DNA from: an uncultured Oscillospiraceae bacterium
Lineage (GTDB): Bacteria > Bacillota > Clostridia > Oscillospirales > Oscillospiraceae
Assembly (NCBI GenBank): GCA_947629915.1
Contig: CANRFN010000050.1
Coordinates: forward strand, 1 to 33,729
Direction of reading: 5' to 3'
DNA: 33,729 bases
Part shown: in pieces, positions 32,342 to 33,729 of the stretch
Numbering within the stretch: the first letter of the stretch is position 1
Layout of the letters: each line of letters opens with the position of its first letter
Notes under the pieces: model-generated
Database searches by the model: none
What the model was told of the DNA's origin: nothing
What the model saw: the letters and a program-made list of their open reading frames with translations, nothing else
Position numbers and translations under genes: made by a program

Positions 32342-33729
32342 TCACTTCTCGGCGAGAAACAGCTCCAGCTGACGCTGCTTCTCCGCGATGATCTTGTCCA
32401 GGCCCGCCGCTTTCAGATCGGCGATGAATGCCGGATACACGGTGTCCAGGTCCACACTGCCGCTCTCCAGCACGGGCAGATAGCGGTACAACACCTGCCG
32501 GACCATCTCCCGCTCCCCGGTGAGGGCCGCGCTGTCAAAGGTGAACCCGGCGTACTCCATGCCCACCGGCACGGCTTTTGCCGCATAGTTCTCCTGTTCC
32601 TGCTGCAGTGCATTGCCCTCCATTTCGTACTGAAGGGTCATATTGCCGTACATGCCCAGGGGATTCTGATACGGTAAATCCGCCTGTTCCATGCCGTCTG
32701 GGAAGGCGATGCGCCCGGCCTCCGGATCCGTCACCACGTAATCCCGTCCCTCGATTCCCCACGCGAACAGGTTCACGATGCGCCGGTCCGTGTACATCAG
32801 ATTCAGGAATTTCATGGCGGCCTCCTGTTTTTCACTCTCGGCGGGGATCACCCACCGAATCGCTGTGCTGGAGTTGTTGGGGCCGTATGCCACGGGACTG
32901 GTCATCAGGCAGGCCACTTCCTCCCCGGCCGCCTCGTCTGTAATCATCCCCGGTGCGCTGCTGGAGGGGATGCTGAGAATGGTCCCGTTTTTCAAAAGCT
33001 CTGTGGGCGAGAGGGTGGTAACCGCGGCATCCGGGTAGATATACCCCGCCTGATACCAGCGGTGCAGCCATGCAAGGAAGGTCTGGTAGTCCTCCGTCTC
33101 ATAGAAATCCTGAAACACACCGCCGTCCGGGGCCAACACACCGGAGTCTGCGGAATCCGCCGCAGCAATCCAATTGCCGCCGCCATACAGGAAGGAAAAG
33201 GAGCTGAAGGTTCGGTCTGTGGTGATCTGCCCAAAGGGATAGCAGTCCGGATACAGGGCCTTGAGCTGGGCAAAGAGCCCATCCAGTTCCTCCAGGGTGT
33301 AGATCTGGTCCGGTTCATAGGCAAAGCCGGCCTCCTGGAGGTAACGCACCGGGATCCACAGCCCCCCGCCGCTGCCGCGGCTCAGTGAGACCGGATTCAC
33401 CCCGTAAATCTGGCCGCCCACCACGGCGCCGCCAACGATATCGCTTCCCCGTTCCTGCAGGTCCAGAATTCCCTGTCCGTACTGCTCCAGCAGCTCGTCC
33501 AGGGGCGCCAGATACCCGGGGGTGATATAGCTCGTGATATCCAGGTAATTGAGGACCATCAGGTCGATCTGCTCCCTCTGGCTGAGCCACACCGGGTACT
33601 CCGCTGGCGCCTCCAGGGCATCCACCAGCTGGAATTCCACCTCCACGCCGATGGCCTCCCGGCTGATGGCGTTGATGGCCTCTCGCACCTCGTCCAGGCC
33701 GGCGGTATTTCCCCCGGACATGGTCTGAT
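32342..33729 (-). CDS. Extracellular solute-binding protein (DUF3502-type), N-terminus beyond window edge
   Basis: At least 460 residues of a family-1-like solute-binding lipoprotein for an ABC importer, open through the right edge of the window. The visible part begins around the QTMSGGNTAGLDEVREAINAIS segment that normally follows the signal peptide and linker by some 50 residues. IDLMVLNYLD, a PLDELLEQYGQGI strand-helix, AAMKFLNLMYTD and the C-terminal region (DLDTVYPAFIADLKAAGLDKIIAEKQRQLELFL) match the DUF3502 type, whose C-terminal domain is diagnostic. Likely ligand: oligosaccharides feeding the cytosolic glycosidases. Such genes usually follow two permease genes, expected just outside the window. 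It is the last gene of its operon, closed by the hairpin at 32300-32332. Confidence 0.88.
   Translation of the reverse strand, partial: QTMSGGNTAGLDEVREAINAISREAIGVEVEFQLVDALEAPAEYPVWLSQREQIDLMVLNYLDITSYITPGYLAPLDELLEQYGQGILDLQERGSDIVGGAVVGGQIYGVNPVSLSRGSGGGLWIPVRYLQEAGFAYEPDQIYTLEELDGLFAQLKALYPDCYPFGQITTDRTFSSFSFLYGGGNWIAAADSADSGVLAPDGGVFQDFYETEDYQTFLAWLHRWYQAGYIYPDAAVTTLSPTELLKNGTILSIPSSSAPGMITDEAAGEEVACLMTSPVAYGPNNSSTAIRWVIPAESEKQEAAMKFLNLMYTDRRIVNLFAWGIEGRDYVVTDPEAGRIAFPDGMEQADLPYQNPLGMYGNMTLQYEMEGNALQQEQENYAAKAVPVGMEYAGFTFDSAALTGEREMVRQVLYRYLPVLESGSVDLDTVYPAFIADLKAAGLDKIIAEKQRQLELFLAEK

Overview
The window reads as a chromosomal segment of a GC-rich, Gram-positive gut anaerobe, most like Oscillospiraceae-type Clostridia. 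This rests on strong AAAGGAGG-type ribosome binding sites, a LytTR/GHKL two-component pair, an EFR1-type flavodoxin-ferredoxin, a DUF3502-type sugar-binding lipoprotein and many cytosolic glycosidases without signal peptides. The placement is inference; no rRNA or other taxonomic marker is present.

Layout. 1-738: C-terminal remnant of an AbiEii-family nucleotidyltransferase toxin (+). 1118-6259 (-): LytTR response regulator, a soluble GHKL histidine kinase, a terminator hairpin, then a translationally coupled pair of exporter-type ABC half-transporters. 6636-16682 (-): a co-directional run of GH1, GH2, sialate-O-acetylesterase-like (broken by an in-frame TAG), GH78 rhamnosidase, an extended SDR/NAD-epimerase and an EFR1 ferredoxin. 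17001-21606 (+): a divergent GH2-GH3 operon with a good terminator. 21607-24720: a visibly AT-richer island with an AAA-ATPase/PD-(D/E)XK (DUF1703-type) gene and a DUF5412-like membrane protein disrupted by two homopolymer frameshifts. 24935-30851 (-): an apiosidase-like (DUF5060/DUF4038) hydrolase, a GH43-like protein, an alpha/beta-hydrolase esterase and a third GH2, tightly packed. 30925-32178 (-): a secreted lipoprotein of unknown function. 32342-33729 (-): an extracellular solute-binding protein running off the right edge.

How it may work together. The hydrolases all lack signal peptides, so they should act in the cytosol on imported oligosaccharides or plant glycosides. Rhamnosidase, apiosidase-like, several beta-glycosidases and two esterases together fit side chains of a decorated, acetylated plant glycan or glycoside; the exact substrate cannot be read from sequence. 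The solute-binding protein at the edge suggests a sugar ABC importer lies just outside.

The most interesting observation is a shared promoter module. The GH2-GH3 promoter (16906-16969, +) and the lipoprotein promoter (32223-32286, -) align without gaps over about 68 nt. Each carries two direct repeats of the form TGTCGGGTTYNTGGYA with 21-bp periodicity, followed 22 nt later by TGGCAWAAT, an extended -10, with no recognisable -35. This looks like an activator-dependent regulon tying the two halves of the locus together. Because no room for a promoter exists between the lipoprotein gene and the apiosidase-like operon, that operon may also depend on this module through terminator read-through.
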